In this document: positions 42,950 through 50,435 of the stretch, in pieces
Layout: the number at the start of each line of letters is the position of its first letter
How positions within the stretch are numbered: the first letter of the stretch is position 1
Assembly: GCA_039028975.1 (NCBI GenBank)
Contig: JBCCHB010000065.1
Coordinates: 1 to 64,000, forward strand
Length of the DNA: 64,000 bases
DNA from: JAHBNG01 sp039028975
GTDB lineage: Bacteria > Chloroflexota > Anaerolineae > Caldilineales > Caldilineaceae
Direction: 5' to 3'
The notes under the pieces: generated by a model
The model's input: only the letters and a program-made list of their open reading frames with translations
Told to the model about the DNA's origin: nothing
Database searches by the model: none
Translations under genes and position numbers: made by a program

Positions 42950-43042
42950 CTAAAAACCATCTCCATCACTCGACCGAGCAATCTCTCGTGTGCGGCGCGC
43001 AACAACAACAACAGCAACATAAACAACAATAAGTACATTCAT
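42950..43042 (-). CDS. Possible 30-residue single-pass membrane protein
   Basis: The frame starts MNVLIVVYVAVVVVARRTRE and ends SSDGDGF. It has a hydrophobic stretch followed by a basic one, a normal topology for a single-span protein. It ends 18 bp before the perfect minus-strand terminator, which supports a real short transcript. No clear ribosome-binding site precedes the ATG, and a GTT-triplet run encodes much of the hydrophobic part, so chance is possible. An overlapping frame (42966-43067) is discussed separately. Confidence 0.35.
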   Translation of the reverse strand: MNVLIVVYVAVVVVARRTREIARSSDGDGF

Positions 43043-43286
43043 ATACTGTATCGTGTGTACTCATCATATGTTGGCAGTAGGGTAAAGATTGCATAATAAG
43101 GTCTGAAGAAGTGAGCGGGTTTAATAAAATTAGTCAGAATGCATTACGCTTCAATATAGATTACAAGGTAACATAAATGCGCCGGATTTTGATGTGTTAT
43201 ATATTACAAAATCTGTAGCATTACGGATATATTACTAACTTATCTCAAAAATTGCAAAATCGCAATGCAACCAACTATTGAATAAT

Positions 43287-43374
43287 TATACTCAGCTCCG
43301 TTTGAAAACACGAGTTTGGTCACTCTGGTAGAGCATCGGAAAACTCCTGTTTTCAAAACGACCGCAGTATAATA
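43287..43374 (+). repeat. Palindromic element, family A, copy 3
   Basis: TATACTCAGCTCCGTTTGAAAAC, the inner CGAGTTTGG / CTCCTGTTTTCAAAACG, and the end CGACCGCAGTATAATA make this, with the copy at 32314, the clearest example of the family. Confidence 0.8.
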
Positions 43375-43385
43375 CCAAAATAGAG

Positions 43386-43793
43386 CTATACCGAGCGCTG
43401 GTATTCGTCCCAATTGACGCCAAAACCGAAGCCGGGTTGCTTCTCTTCTGGGTTACGAAATTCGAGTATCATATCAAATTCGCGACGATCCAAGGATTCG
43501 AGATCATCTCCCATCCCAGTAGATAGTTCGGCAATCACGTGATAGATAGCCCCTGGAACCGGATCTCGCATATGAATTGTACGATCAATTTTTTGATCTG
43601 TTTGTGCAAGCAGAAAGATGCTGCTGTCTTCGCTACTATCTGGATTAAGAATACGGATATCAATGTTCGGAACTTGATCTTGTTTAGCCGTCACCCAAAT
43701 GCGAGTCCAGATACGCTTCAAATCGGGGTAAGGGTACAAGATAATCCGTTCAAATTGAAGAGGCTCATCCTCTTGAAAGAGAGATATTTCCAT
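43386..43793 (-). CDS. Conserved protein of unknown function
   Basis: The 135-residue soluble protein is not recognised. It has a regular beta pattern: RIILYPYPDLKRIWTRIWVTA, IDIRILNPDSSEDSSIFLLAQ, and FDMILEFRNPEEKQPGFGFGVNWDEY at the end. No signal peptide, membrane segment or cysteine is visible. It stands alone, more than 300 bp from any neighbour on both sides, with a family A element beginning just after its stop. Confidence 0.55.
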   Translation of the reverse strand: MEISLFQEDEPLQFERIILYPYPDLKRIWTRIWVTAKQDQVPNIDIRILNPDSSEDSSIFLLAQTDQKIDRTIHMRDPVPGAIYHVIAELSTGMGDDLESLDRREFDMILEFRNPEEKQPGFGFGVNWDEYQRSV

Positions 43794-44156
43794 AATCGCT
43801 CAGTTTAATCCAAAGTTGAGAGAAGTCAAAACCGTATCGTATCTGAATAAGCTATTCTACAATCAACTGATCACATTAGACGGCATAATTCATTTGCGAA
43901 GAAACGGGGTAGCAATTCTCACGGCCTGCAAGATACTGTTGGCGATGCAAAATGCCCATACAATGTGGGGGTAGGCCTCGTGACGGTTTCTGGCGCATAG
44001 CTGCGCGGGGCGTGCTCACTTCACAAGCAATTCGCCAACAATACCCTGAAACGTGTGATTTCGATGAGACATGAAGCTGCTCATATCATCTGTGTATAGA
44101 TTGCTTACAGCCATTTGTAAGAGATATATATTGATTAATGATATATACTAATTCCT
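43794..44156. other. Gene-free stretch with a long inverted repeat
   Basis: Between the divergent 43386 gene and the TadE-like gene. It contains the inverted repeat at 43937-44040; otherwise no gene, tRNA or terminator is visible. Confidence 0.5.
43937..44040. repeat. Inverted repeat TGTTGGCGA/TCGCCAACA
   Basis: The perfect 9-base arms lie about 86 bp apart, with a small GCGCATAGCTGCGC hairpin inside. CTCACTTC sequence in it recalls the element upstream of aroB. A possible small mobile palindrome or RNA. Confidence 0.4.
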
Positions 44157-44552
44157 ATGAAACACTTACTCAAACACCGCTATGATGAAATCGTAACATC
44201 AAAGGAAGACGGTCAAAGCGTGGTCGAATTGGCATTGGTACTGCTTCTTATCCTAACTGTTACATTTGGCATTATTGATTCTAGCCGGGCAATTTACGCA
44301 GCCAGTGTCGTGAATGCAGCAGCCCAGGAGGGCGCAAGGGCTGGGATTATCGACCCAAGTACGATTATGACAGCCATCGAAACCAAAATGATTGGCTTAA
44401 ATATAGATAGTGCTGCGGTGAATATCGATACGACTCAACCTGACATCATAGAGGTTGGCATTGTTTATGACTTCACCTTTATTACACCGATAATCAGCGC
44501 GCTGGTTACATCTTTGGAATTGACCGGGCAAGCAAGTATGGTTATACAATAG
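44157..44552 (+). CDS. TadE/TadG-like pseudopilin
   Basis: The 131-residue protein begins with a short basic region then EDGQSVVELALVLLLILTVTFGIIDSSRAIYAASVVNAAAQEGAR. The Q-S-V-V-E-L-A hydrophobic helix and the AAQEGARAG sequence are the hallmark of TadE-like proteins, which take part in Flp-pilus or surface-filament assembly. The rest is a soluble domain with no known catalytic residues. No other tad genes are visible in the window, so it is an isolated copy. Confidence 0.8.
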   Translation: MKHLLKHRYDEIVTSKEDGQSVVELALVLLLILTVTFGIIDSSRAIYAASVVNAAAQEGARAGIIDPSTIMTAIETKMIGLNIDSAAVNIDTTQPDIIEVGIVYDFTFITPIISALVTSLELTGQASMVIQ

Positions 44553-44640
44553 TGTAGCGCTATTGACGTCACAAGATATGGTGTTTGCAACATGAGCTCT
44601 TTCGTGCTCATGTAGTGCTTACGGAATCAAGATCACATAA

Positions 44641-44690
44641 AACCCAAAACTTCGCTCCTGTCATCTCGAGCACCGGAAAGTTCCTCCATT
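44641..44690 (-). repeat. Dispersed repeat family B, inverted copy
   Basis: On the minus strand it reads GCTCGAGATGACAGGAGCGAAGTTTTGGGTTTTA, close to ACTCGGGATGACAGAACCGAAGTTTTGGGTTTAA of the 47071 copy. Confidence 0.55.
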
Positions 44691-44755
44691 ACGTTTTAGC
44701 AAATTCTCGATCTCAAATAGCTGCTATCAAGTCTATTTGCGATTGCGAAACATCG

Positions 44756-45565
44756 CTAATACAAACGGGAGGGACCAATACCCTGAATCGTCTGAGCGGC
44801 GAGAGAACAGCCATTTAACATGGCTTCTCTAAGAGCCATACCATTGGCTAAGCCAGCAAGCGTTACTCCGCAAAAGGTATCTCCAGCACCAGTTGGATCG
44901 ACCTCAGTAACAGCAGGGCTCTCCACCTTAATCTGTTCTGAACCGCGAAGTAACCAAGCGCCCTCTTTTCCCATCGTAATAAACCACATACTACCATCAG
45001 GCCCGCGCAAATCATTTAATTCGCCAAATAGGCCCCGTGCTTCATTTTCATTCATAAAGAAAAAATCAGTTCGCTCTAAAAGCTGACGCACCGTATCGGT
45101 TTCACCAAAGGCAATTTTGGCATAGGTCCCAACAGAGATTCGGGAAGCATTACGCTGTCGACAAGCTTGCACAAACTCGAGCTGGGCATGGGCAGTTGGT
45201 AATGCAGCCACATGAACGCAAAAGTAGCCAGAAAGATCGGTAGGCAGTGCTTGAGAGGAGAGTGTTTCTGTTGCTCCCCATGCAGCACCAATTAGGGTAG
45301 CCTTGCCATCACCATGATGAGCAATTTCCAGTTGTGCCAGTTGGTCAGGGGCTATCAACGGACCGATCCATGATATCTGGTTAGCAGCCAATTGAAGTGG
45401 TTCAGGCATTGGCTCTGGCATGGGAGCAAGAAGTGTCGCACTACACCCAGCCTTTGCAACAGCCAAAGCCGTATAAAGCCCAGCACCGCCTACCGTGTGG
45501 TGAGTTTGGCCAGAAATGTGCAAAGTATCAAGAGAGGCGGAACCGATTATCAGGATCTTAGTCAT
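44756..45565 (-). CDS. PfkB-family carbohydrate/nucleoside kinase
   Basis: The 269-residue protein (ATG 45565; an in-frame GTG at 45574 adds three residues) is a ribokinase-like enzyme. GGAGLYTALAVAKAG (residues ~23-37) matches the N-terminal PfkB motif and DPTGAGDTFCG the C-terminal catalytic one with its general-base Asp. MNENEAR marks the nucleotide-binding region. It phosphorylates a sugar, ketose or nucleoside; the substrate is not evident. No carbohydrate genes are adjacent. Confidence 0.85.
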   Translation of the reverse strand: MTKILIIGSASLDTLHISGQTHHTVGGAGLYTALAVAKAGCSATLLAPMPEPMPEPLQLAANQISWIGPLIAPDQLAQLEIAHHGDGKATLIGAAWGATETLSSQALPTDLSGYFCVHVAALPTAHAQLEFVQACRQRNASRISVGTYAKIAFGETDTVRQLLERTDFFFMNENEARGLFGELNDLRGPDGSMWFITMGKEGAWLLRGSEQIKVESPAVTEVDPTGAGDTFCGVTLAGLANGMALREAMLNGCSLAAQTIQGIGPSRLY

Positions 45566-45755
45566 GGGATTCACGATGATAGATATTTGTAACGAAACGG
45601 AATGGATCGCTACGAGACAAACGCCTCATCAAAGGGACATCTTCCTCATTCAACAAGCCAGCCTCAAGAAGCCTTTGTTTCGTAGCCATGGAGAGATTTA
45701 GTTCAGGGCTGGGATGGGTGCTCAGCCCCTTCTCCTTGCCTTATGAGTAATGGTA

Positions 45756-45786
45756 AGGCTTCGATGAGCGTGTGTCATCAAAGCCT
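45756..45786 (-). terminator. Hairpin downstream of the DUF937 gene
   Basis: AGGCTTCGATGA and TCATCAAAGCCT pair with one mismatch around a 7-base loop. It begins 8 bp past the minus-strand stop at 45794. A weak U-run follows, so it probably acts as a terminator or 3'-end stabiliser. Confidence 0.55.
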
Positions 45787-45793
45787 CCAAAAA

Positions 45794-46378
45794 TTAACTG
45801 AAGAAGCGGCTCAAAAGCCTTTTGCCTATACTCATCACGTCGTCAGTGACTTCTCCATCGCCGTCCATATCCAGGAGTCCCATCATGCCACCTAGTTGCT
45901 CGTCGGCATTCTTACGTTCGCCTTGGAGGATGTCAGCTAATCCGCTAGCGTCCAGCCCTTGTTCTTGCTGGGTTTTGCCCAGCTGGCCTAAGACAATCGG
46001 TGCAAGCATGGAGAGCAGATCGCCAGCTTGGCCGGCATCCATTCCAGCGGCTTGTCCAATCGCCTGCTGTGCATTGCCCTGCTTATTGCCTAATACATGC
46101 TTAAGGATCGCAGACCCGGCATCGAGTTGGCCAGAATCTCCTAAGGCACCCATCAGATCATTCAGAATGCTACCATCATGATCTTTTTGCAACGCACCAG
46201 ATAGGGCCTCTGCACCAGATGGATCAGAAGCGTTACGTCCTAAGGCACCCATAAGCATAGGCAGGCCAGCGGAGATAGCTGTCTTGGCCACGCTTTCCGA
46301 CACGCCAAGCTGTTCTGCAATTTTCCCTGCGGCACCATCACCAACCTGTTGCATAATCATGTCTGTAATAAAACTCAT
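45794..46378 (-). CDS. DUF937 family protein with a Ca-binding-like loop
   Basis: The 194-residue protein carries the DUF937 (YidB-like) sequence: GKIAEQLGVSESVAKTAISAGLPMLMGALGRNA, then PIVLGQLGKTQQEQGLDASGLADIL. Near the C-terminus LDMDGDGEVTDD looks like an EF-hand/dockerin-type calcium loop. AGGAGA lies 7 nt before the ATG. YidB has been linked to cell-surface or stress functions; this protein has no signal peptide, so location is unclear. Confidence 0.8.
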   Translation of the reverse strand: MSFITDMIMQQVGDGAAGKIAEQLGVSESVAKTAISAGLPMLMGALGRNASDPSGAEALSGALQKDHDGSILNDLMGALGDSGQLDAGSAILKHVLGNKQGNAQQAIGQAAGMDAGQAGDLLSMLAPIVLGQLGKTQQEQGLDASGLADILQGERKNADEQLGGMMGLLDMDGDGEVTDDVMSIGKRLLSRFFS

Positions 46379-46680
46379 AGTTTTCTCCTAGATCTAAACT
46401 TTATCAAATATAATTTTGTCCACAATGACCATCGCTCTTTGGCACTCTCTCGATCCTGTACCCCATCTCCAGTAGACCGCGGTTCAATAGGCATGCTCCG
46501 TAATGCACGAGAGCTTGCTCAGTTAAGGGTTGTGTTCTACTGATTTTGGGCAATCAGCATTCAGAGAGATGCTCTCTTAGTTCGTTCAATTCGTTAAAGA
46601 AGATGGATTGTAGATGTTATTAGCAGCTTGCAATACTGTCGCAACAGATCAGAATGACTCCTACGCGATAGAAATAAAGT

Positions 46681-46768
46681 CCACCAGCAAAATTTTGTCC
46701 CGACTTTTGTCCGAATCAGTCCAGGATAGTCGAAAAAGGGATGACAAATTTTATCTGGCTATCTATAA
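46681..46768 (+). repeat. Palindromic element, family C, copy 4
   Basis: CCAGCAAAATTTTGTCCCGACT faces GGGATGACAAATTTTATCTGGCTATCTATA. It has diverged from the other copies in the arm (AAATTT in place of AAAGTT). Confidence 0.6.
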
Positions 46769-47070
46769 ATGACTGCAGGCAGCTAGATGTGGAATAGTTG
46801 GGCGGATACCTACGCATGTTGATTGATACCAACAAACAGTAGGCAAAGTAACAAAGAGTGGGTGACGGGTTTACAAAGTTATACTGTACTATTTTGAAAA
46901 TATAAGATTTCTACCAAAGAACCTATGGGGTCACCTCTTTCTTTTCAAACATAGTTGAGCATAGAATACATTACGTAGCACATCTAGTAAAGTTTCGGAA
47001 GTGCCAGTTTTGATTTAAATACGGATTCTCGAAAATCATAAGCAGGAAGGAATTCGCACGGGGCTTGCTA

Positions 47071-47170
47071 ACTTAGGATCTAGAATTCAATAGAACGTCA
47101 TGGAAGATCTCTCGGGTACTCGGGATGACAGAACCGAAGTTTTGGGTTTAATTTGTCTTCAATCCCTAGC
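47071..47170 (+). repeat. Dispersed repeat family B, copy 2
   Basis: GGATCTAGAATTCAATAGAACGTCATGGAAGATCTCTCGGG-TACTCGGGATGACAG closely follows the 39893 copy over about 100 bp. Confidence 0.65.
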
Positions 47171-47218
47171 GGCTATGTGTGACTCCTAGGCTATTTGTAG
47201 TTAAGGAGGACACCGAAC

Positions 47219-47614
47219 TTAATCGGCTAATAGCTCACCCCATATTTCCATATCCAATTCAATCTCATCACGATTTAGAATATCGTCTAGTTCATCGTGG
47301 ACAACAGCCAATTCGGCTAAATCGTGTGCAATCAGTTCCAGATCATCCAAGGTTGCATCGGTGACATAGACTTTATCAAATGCCTTCTTCGGATTGAGCC
47401 AATAGCCACCTGCCGCGAGCTTTCCCCATTTGGTCATAAAGTAGAGCAGAACGTAGGGTCGGCCGTTGCCGTGGGTTCCGGCCATACGCGAGCCATCCAC
47501 ACTGATGGGGTAGAGGAACTCTGCCCCACTTTGGGTACAAGCTGCGCGGTAGTAGCGAAGCTCACTTGTTCTTGTAAAGCGATAAATAGCGCCAATAATC
47601 AGTTCGGTATTCAC
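47219..47614 (-). CDS. Unknown small protein in a DinB operon
   Basis: The 131-residue protein is not recognised. It has a beta-rich first half (FTRTSELRYYRAACTQSGAEFLYPIS, PYVLLYFMTKWGKL) and an acidic C-terminus. Its GTG start lies 6 bp after the DinB-family stop, so the two are co-transcribed. No signal or membrane segment. Confidence 0.6.
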   Translation of the reverse strand: MNTELIIGAIYRFTRTSELRYYRAACTQSGAEFLYPISVDGSRMAGTHGNGRPYVLLYFMTKWGKLAAGGYWLNPKKAFDKVYVTDATLDDLELIAHDLAELAVVHDELDDILNRDEIELDMEIWGELLAD

Positions 47615-47620
47615 GGGTAT

Positions 47621-48118
47621 CTAGCCACGATCCCTCATATAGACAATTAGATCGATATCGCCAGGCGAATGCCCTAAATCTGTGAGGATGGCCGCAGCTT
47701 CAGCTCTATGTTGCATGCCGTGCATGACCACATGGGTGAGAATCTGCCATAGCAGTTGAGAATACTCTCTGCCGGTGGTATGTTTATATACTACGGTGCT
47801 AAGCAATTTTTCCTCATCCAATGTAGAGAGGAAGCTGCGCATCTTCCCTTCCTCTTCCTGAAAGCGTTCAAGAACCGATAGTAAGTCAGGAAAGTCGCCT
47901 TGGTTGAGAAGGGATGACGGGTAGACCTGTTCATGAACACGTAGCCGCCAGATCCACTCTGCTGCCACAATATGTACCAAAGTACCCCGTAAACTACCAT
48001 TGGGGAATGATGCAGATGCAAGAAATTCTTCTTGGTTGATATTGGTTGCCGCCATTAGAATCTTAGTAGAGGCCCAGTAGTTATATTCATACAGAAAATG
48101 GATTGAAGTTAAGTTCAT
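47621..48118 (-). CDS. DinB-family protein
   Basis: The 165-residue protein (ATG 48118; a TTG two codons up is unlikely) has the DinB/YfiT-like four-helix fold. Potential metal histidines lie in GTLVHIVAAEW and HVVMHGMQHRAEAAAILTDLGHSPGDIDL. Family members include thiol transferases (bacillithiol/mycothiol/glutathione). Here the cofactor cannot be determined. Confidence 0.85.
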   Translation of the reverse strand: MNLTSIHFLYEYNYWASTKILMAATNINQEEFLASASFPNGSLRGTLVHIVAAEWIWRLRVHEQVYPSSLLNQGDFPDLLSVLERFQEEEGKMRSFLSTLDEEKLLSTVVYKHTTGREYSQLLWQILTHVVMHGMQHRAEAAAILTDLGHSPGDIDLIVYMRDRG

Positions 48119-48214
48119 GCTCAAAACTCTTTAAGAAAGGGGGATTTATTTGTCAACGGGTTTACGCCGAAATGTAAATGAATCCAAGTATCAATACTTT
48201 ATCGGGTCCACTGA

Positions 48215-49357
48215 CTATACGAGGTTATCTTGGATGTAATCAAAGTTGATATCTTCTCCCAATCCGGGTTTCTGGGAAACGTAGACGTACCCGTTATCGT
48301 CCATTGGATCGTTAAGTTTGTTGAGCCAGGGTTTGGGTTGTTCCCAATCAATAAAGGGGTGAAGCAAGCCTCGCTCATAGAATTCACCAGGGAAGCCCAT
48401 CGCGCAGAGCATATGGAGATTTCCTGGCCCGCCGCCGTGTACCTCCATTCTCATGCCAAATGATTCAGCTAGGTGAGCAACCTTAACAAGGGGTGTCAAT
48501 CCTCCTAGATCCCCCACGCCACCGCGTACGAGATCACAGGCGCCAGCCTTAATCCATTCAGCACGGGTAAACATTTTGCCCTCAGCCGTTTCGGGTCCAC
48601 AGATGGGTAGGAGCGTATTTTGGCAAAGCCAGACATATGATGACATGCTATGCTCATCCATGGGTTCTTCCATCCAATAGTAGTCAAGTTTCTCCAATTC
48701 TCGGGCAAGGTAAAACGCCTCCTCCCGGCTGTAATAGTGAAATGGATCCAGCATGAGCGGCACGTCAGGCCCTACTGCTTCTCGAACGGCGGCACAAGCT
48801 TGAATGTCTCTCTTTACATCAGGAGCACCATCATAAGGAGGTTGCCAAGTATGGAGTTTGAATGCTGGGTAGCCTCGCTCTTTAACACACCATTCAGCAA
48901 AGCGGGCATAATCATCAGGCGTTGCCAGCCCACCGTCAAGATCATCACCACACATGGTGCTGGCATAGGCGGGAACTTTCTCGCGCGTTGCGCCAAGAAG
49001 CTTGTGAACAGGCACCCCAAGGACGCGCCCTTTGAGATCCCAAAGGGCTAGATCGACGACATTCAATACTTTATCAGTCAGGGTCGCCAAGTTCAAGCGC
49101 TGGCGTTCTTTAAGAGCGTGCCAAATCTGCTCGCTATAAAAGGGATCTTTCTCAAGCAGGATTGGTTTAACCAAATTCTCCAACGTACCTTGGGCCATAC
49201 CGCCAAAGGTGTAGCCTTTAGCACCTTCGTCTGTATGAATGGTGAGCAGACTTTGGGTCGCTTCGTGCTCTGGGCCAGGGTGACCATGGCCTTCAGAATC
49301 GCGCACGGTATTGGCCATGTATCGAAACGTTTCAATGGTTATGTCAGTGATCTTCAC
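48215..49357 (-). CDS. Enolase-superfamily (mandelate racemase type) sugar-acid dehydratase
   Basis: The GTG at 49357 has AAAGGAG 6 nt upstream, a strong site. The 380-residue protein has the enolase-superfamily metal and base residues: K167-x-H169 (FKLHT), D204 (MLDPFHYY), E230/E231 (WMEEPMDE), E256 (CGPETAEG) and H307 (EVHGGGPGN). This arrangement is typical of the mandelate-racemase branch, which dehydrates or racemises sugar acids such as D-gluconate, galactonate or rhamnonate. With the nearby sulfatases, SDR and IlvD-family dehydratase, a sugar-acid breakdown role is likely. Substrate not assignable by eye. Confidence 0.85.
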   Translation of the reverse strand: MKITDITIETFRYMANTVRDSEGHGHPGPEHEATQSLLTIHTDEGAKGYTFGGMAQGTLENLVKPILLEKDPFYSEQIWHALKERQRLNLATLTDKVLNVVDLALWDLKGRVLGVPVHKLLGATREKVPAYASTMCGDDLDGGLATPDDYARFAEWCVKERGYPAFKLHTWQPPYDGAPDVKRDIQACAAVREAVGPDVPLMLDPFHYYSREEAFYLARELEKLDYYWMEEPMDEHSMSSYVWLCQNTLLPICGPETAEGKMFTRAEWIKAGACDLVRGGVGDLGGLTPLVKVAHLAESFGMRMEVHGGGPGNLHMLCAMGFPGEFYERGLLHPFIDWEQPKPWLNKLNDPMDDNGYVYVSQKPGLGEDINFDYIQDNLV

Positions 49358-49759
49358 AGGGTTCTCCTTTGCAATGAGGTTCGAGTCACAACATTGGGGA
49401 GTTACATAAGTGCCAGGAAAATACCTTTATCTATGAAGATGAGGCTTGTCCCCATAAAGAGTGGAGATCTCCTCTCTTTTCAGGATTTCCCAAAGTGAAC
49501 CTGACAGAAGTCCGAATGAACATTTTCTGGCAGGCTTTACTGGACACGGTTAATCAAATTCGTTGAGTAGACTCGAGTATCGCCCATTACCAATTAATTT
49601 CTATTGCTCATCAGCCACATTGCGGTATAATACACCAAGTGTTAGATATCAACCACAAATGTATATCATATTTGCTCACAGATGGGAAGGGATCGGTGAA
49701 AGTAAAGACGATCCAATCTTCTCCACTCAGGTATGAATCAAAAAGAAAGGATGGCCTCT
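49358..49759. other. Gene-free stretch between the divergent dehydratase and ferredoxin genes
   Basis: About 400 bp; GACAGAAGTCCGAATGAACATTTTCTGGC near 49503 may be a worn family C end. An in-frame ATG at 49733 upstream of the ferredoxin start is present. No other gene or RNA seen. Confidence 0.5.
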
Positions 49760-50119
49760 ATGCCACAACTTACAGTAGAAGGAGTGGGTACCTTTGAAGT
49801 TCCTGAAGGAAAGCGTCTTGTATTGGCATTGGAAGATGAAGCAGGCGTTGATCAGATGTATGCATGTGGCGGTAATTGCAAATGCACAACCTGCAAAGTA
49901 GAATTTGTGGCTGGTGAACCAAGCCAGATGACCGAAGCCGAGAAAGAGAAGCTAGCGGAGAAAGAATTGAGTGGTGTCCGCCTCTCTTGCCAAGTTGCCG
50001 TAACCAGTGATATGACGGTTAAGGCCATCAGCCGCCTTGCGGACTTCCCCACCCGTGAGGATCCAGGTTCTCGCCCCAGTGATGAGATTGCCCCAGAACC
50101 TGTCTGGGTATCTAAGTAA
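49760..50119 (+). CDS. [2Fe-2S] ferredoxin
   Basis: AAAGGA lies 8 nt before the ATG at 49760, supporting it over in-frame ATGs at 49733 and 49751. The 119-residue protein has the plant-type cluster sequence CGGNCKCTTCKVEF with C36, C42, C45 and a distal C77 (RLSCQVAV), and an extra C40. It carries electrons; an upstream sulfite reductase or the Gfo/Idh protein downstream are possible partners, but no direct link is shown. Confidence 0.9.
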   Translation: MPQLTVEGVGTFEVPEGKRLVLALEDEAGVDQMYACGGNCKCTTCKVEFVAGEPSQMTEAEKEKLAEKELSGVRLSCQVAVTSDMTVKAISRLADFPTREDPGSRPSDEIAPEPVWVSK

Positions 50120-50141
50120 CCAGAAAACCAAGGTACGATTC

Positions 50142-50227
50142 TTAGTCACTCGCAATGCCGCTGAGAGACTCTTTGGTTCCATGGCAAACGACTGTAACCA
50201 AACTATAGTGACATTGCGCTCGACTGA
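50142..50227 (+). repeat. Palindromic element, family E, copy 2
   Basis: TAGTCACTCGCAATG at the left and CATTGCGCTCGACTGA at the right face each other; GAGAGACTCTTTGGTTCC and GTAACCAAACTATAGTGAC match the 14353 copy almost base for base. Confidence 0.8.
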
Positions 50228-50236
50228 TTCTATATA

Positions 50237-50403
50237 GCAGTCGATTTGAAAACCCTAATTTTCCAACCCTATACTTCGCCAGAAAAGTCTTATCCCGACT
50301 CTTTTCCAATCTGCGTTGGAATATTCCGCGCAGAGAGGACAAACTTTTCTGGCCATCTATACCGGACTAACCAAACTAGGGTTTTCCAACAGAGCTGAGT
50401 ATT
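50237..50403 (-). repeat. Family A element split by a family C insertion
   Basis: Read on the minus strand the right part begins AATACTCAGCTCTGTTGGAAAACCCTAGTTTGG, the family A left end. Its partner TTTGAAAACCCTAATTTTCC lies at 50245-50264. Between the two is a complete family C copy. Confidence 0.75.
50270..50363 (+). repeat. Palindromic element, family C, copy 5 (nested)
   Basis: TTCGCCAGAAAAGTCTTATCCCGACTC faces AGGACAAACTTTTCTGGCCATCTATA. Flanks belong to family A on both sides, showing that this copy arrived after it. Confidence 0.8.
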
Positions 50404-50435
50404 AACTAAAGCTGAGTACAAGGAAGGAATCATTC

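Larger units (their letters stand above)
42336..43385. other. One-kilobase gene-poor stretch
   Basis: This contains two family A palindromes (42793-42895, 43287-43374), a minus-strand terminator (42902-42932) and a possible small gene (42950-43042). A GCGGGGTTTTTTT sequence lies on the minus strand near 42396, before the sulfite reductase, but its partner arm is missing. No tRNA or known riboswitch was recognised. Confidence 0.6.
46379..47218. other. Gene-free 840-bp stretch with repeats
   Basis: Contains a worn CAGTAGA/TCTACTG palindrome (~46470-46542), a family C copy (46681-46768) and a family B copy (47071-47170). A few short frames are present but none has a ribosome-binding site or motif. 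No tRNA was recognised. Confidence 0.6.
50120..50435. other. Gap filled by three stacked palindromic elements
   Basis: Between the ferredoxin gene and the Gfo/Idh gene, almost the entire stretch is made of a family E copy (50142-50227) and a family A copy (50237-50403) that has a family C copy inserted in it. AAGGAAGG just before 50436 is the next gene's own ribosome-binding site. Confidence 0.7.

Noticed and set aside
46441..46560. Possible attachment site or origin
   Set aside because: Only a worn CAGTAGA/TCTACTG palindrome is seen, with no integrase, DnaA boxes or duplication.
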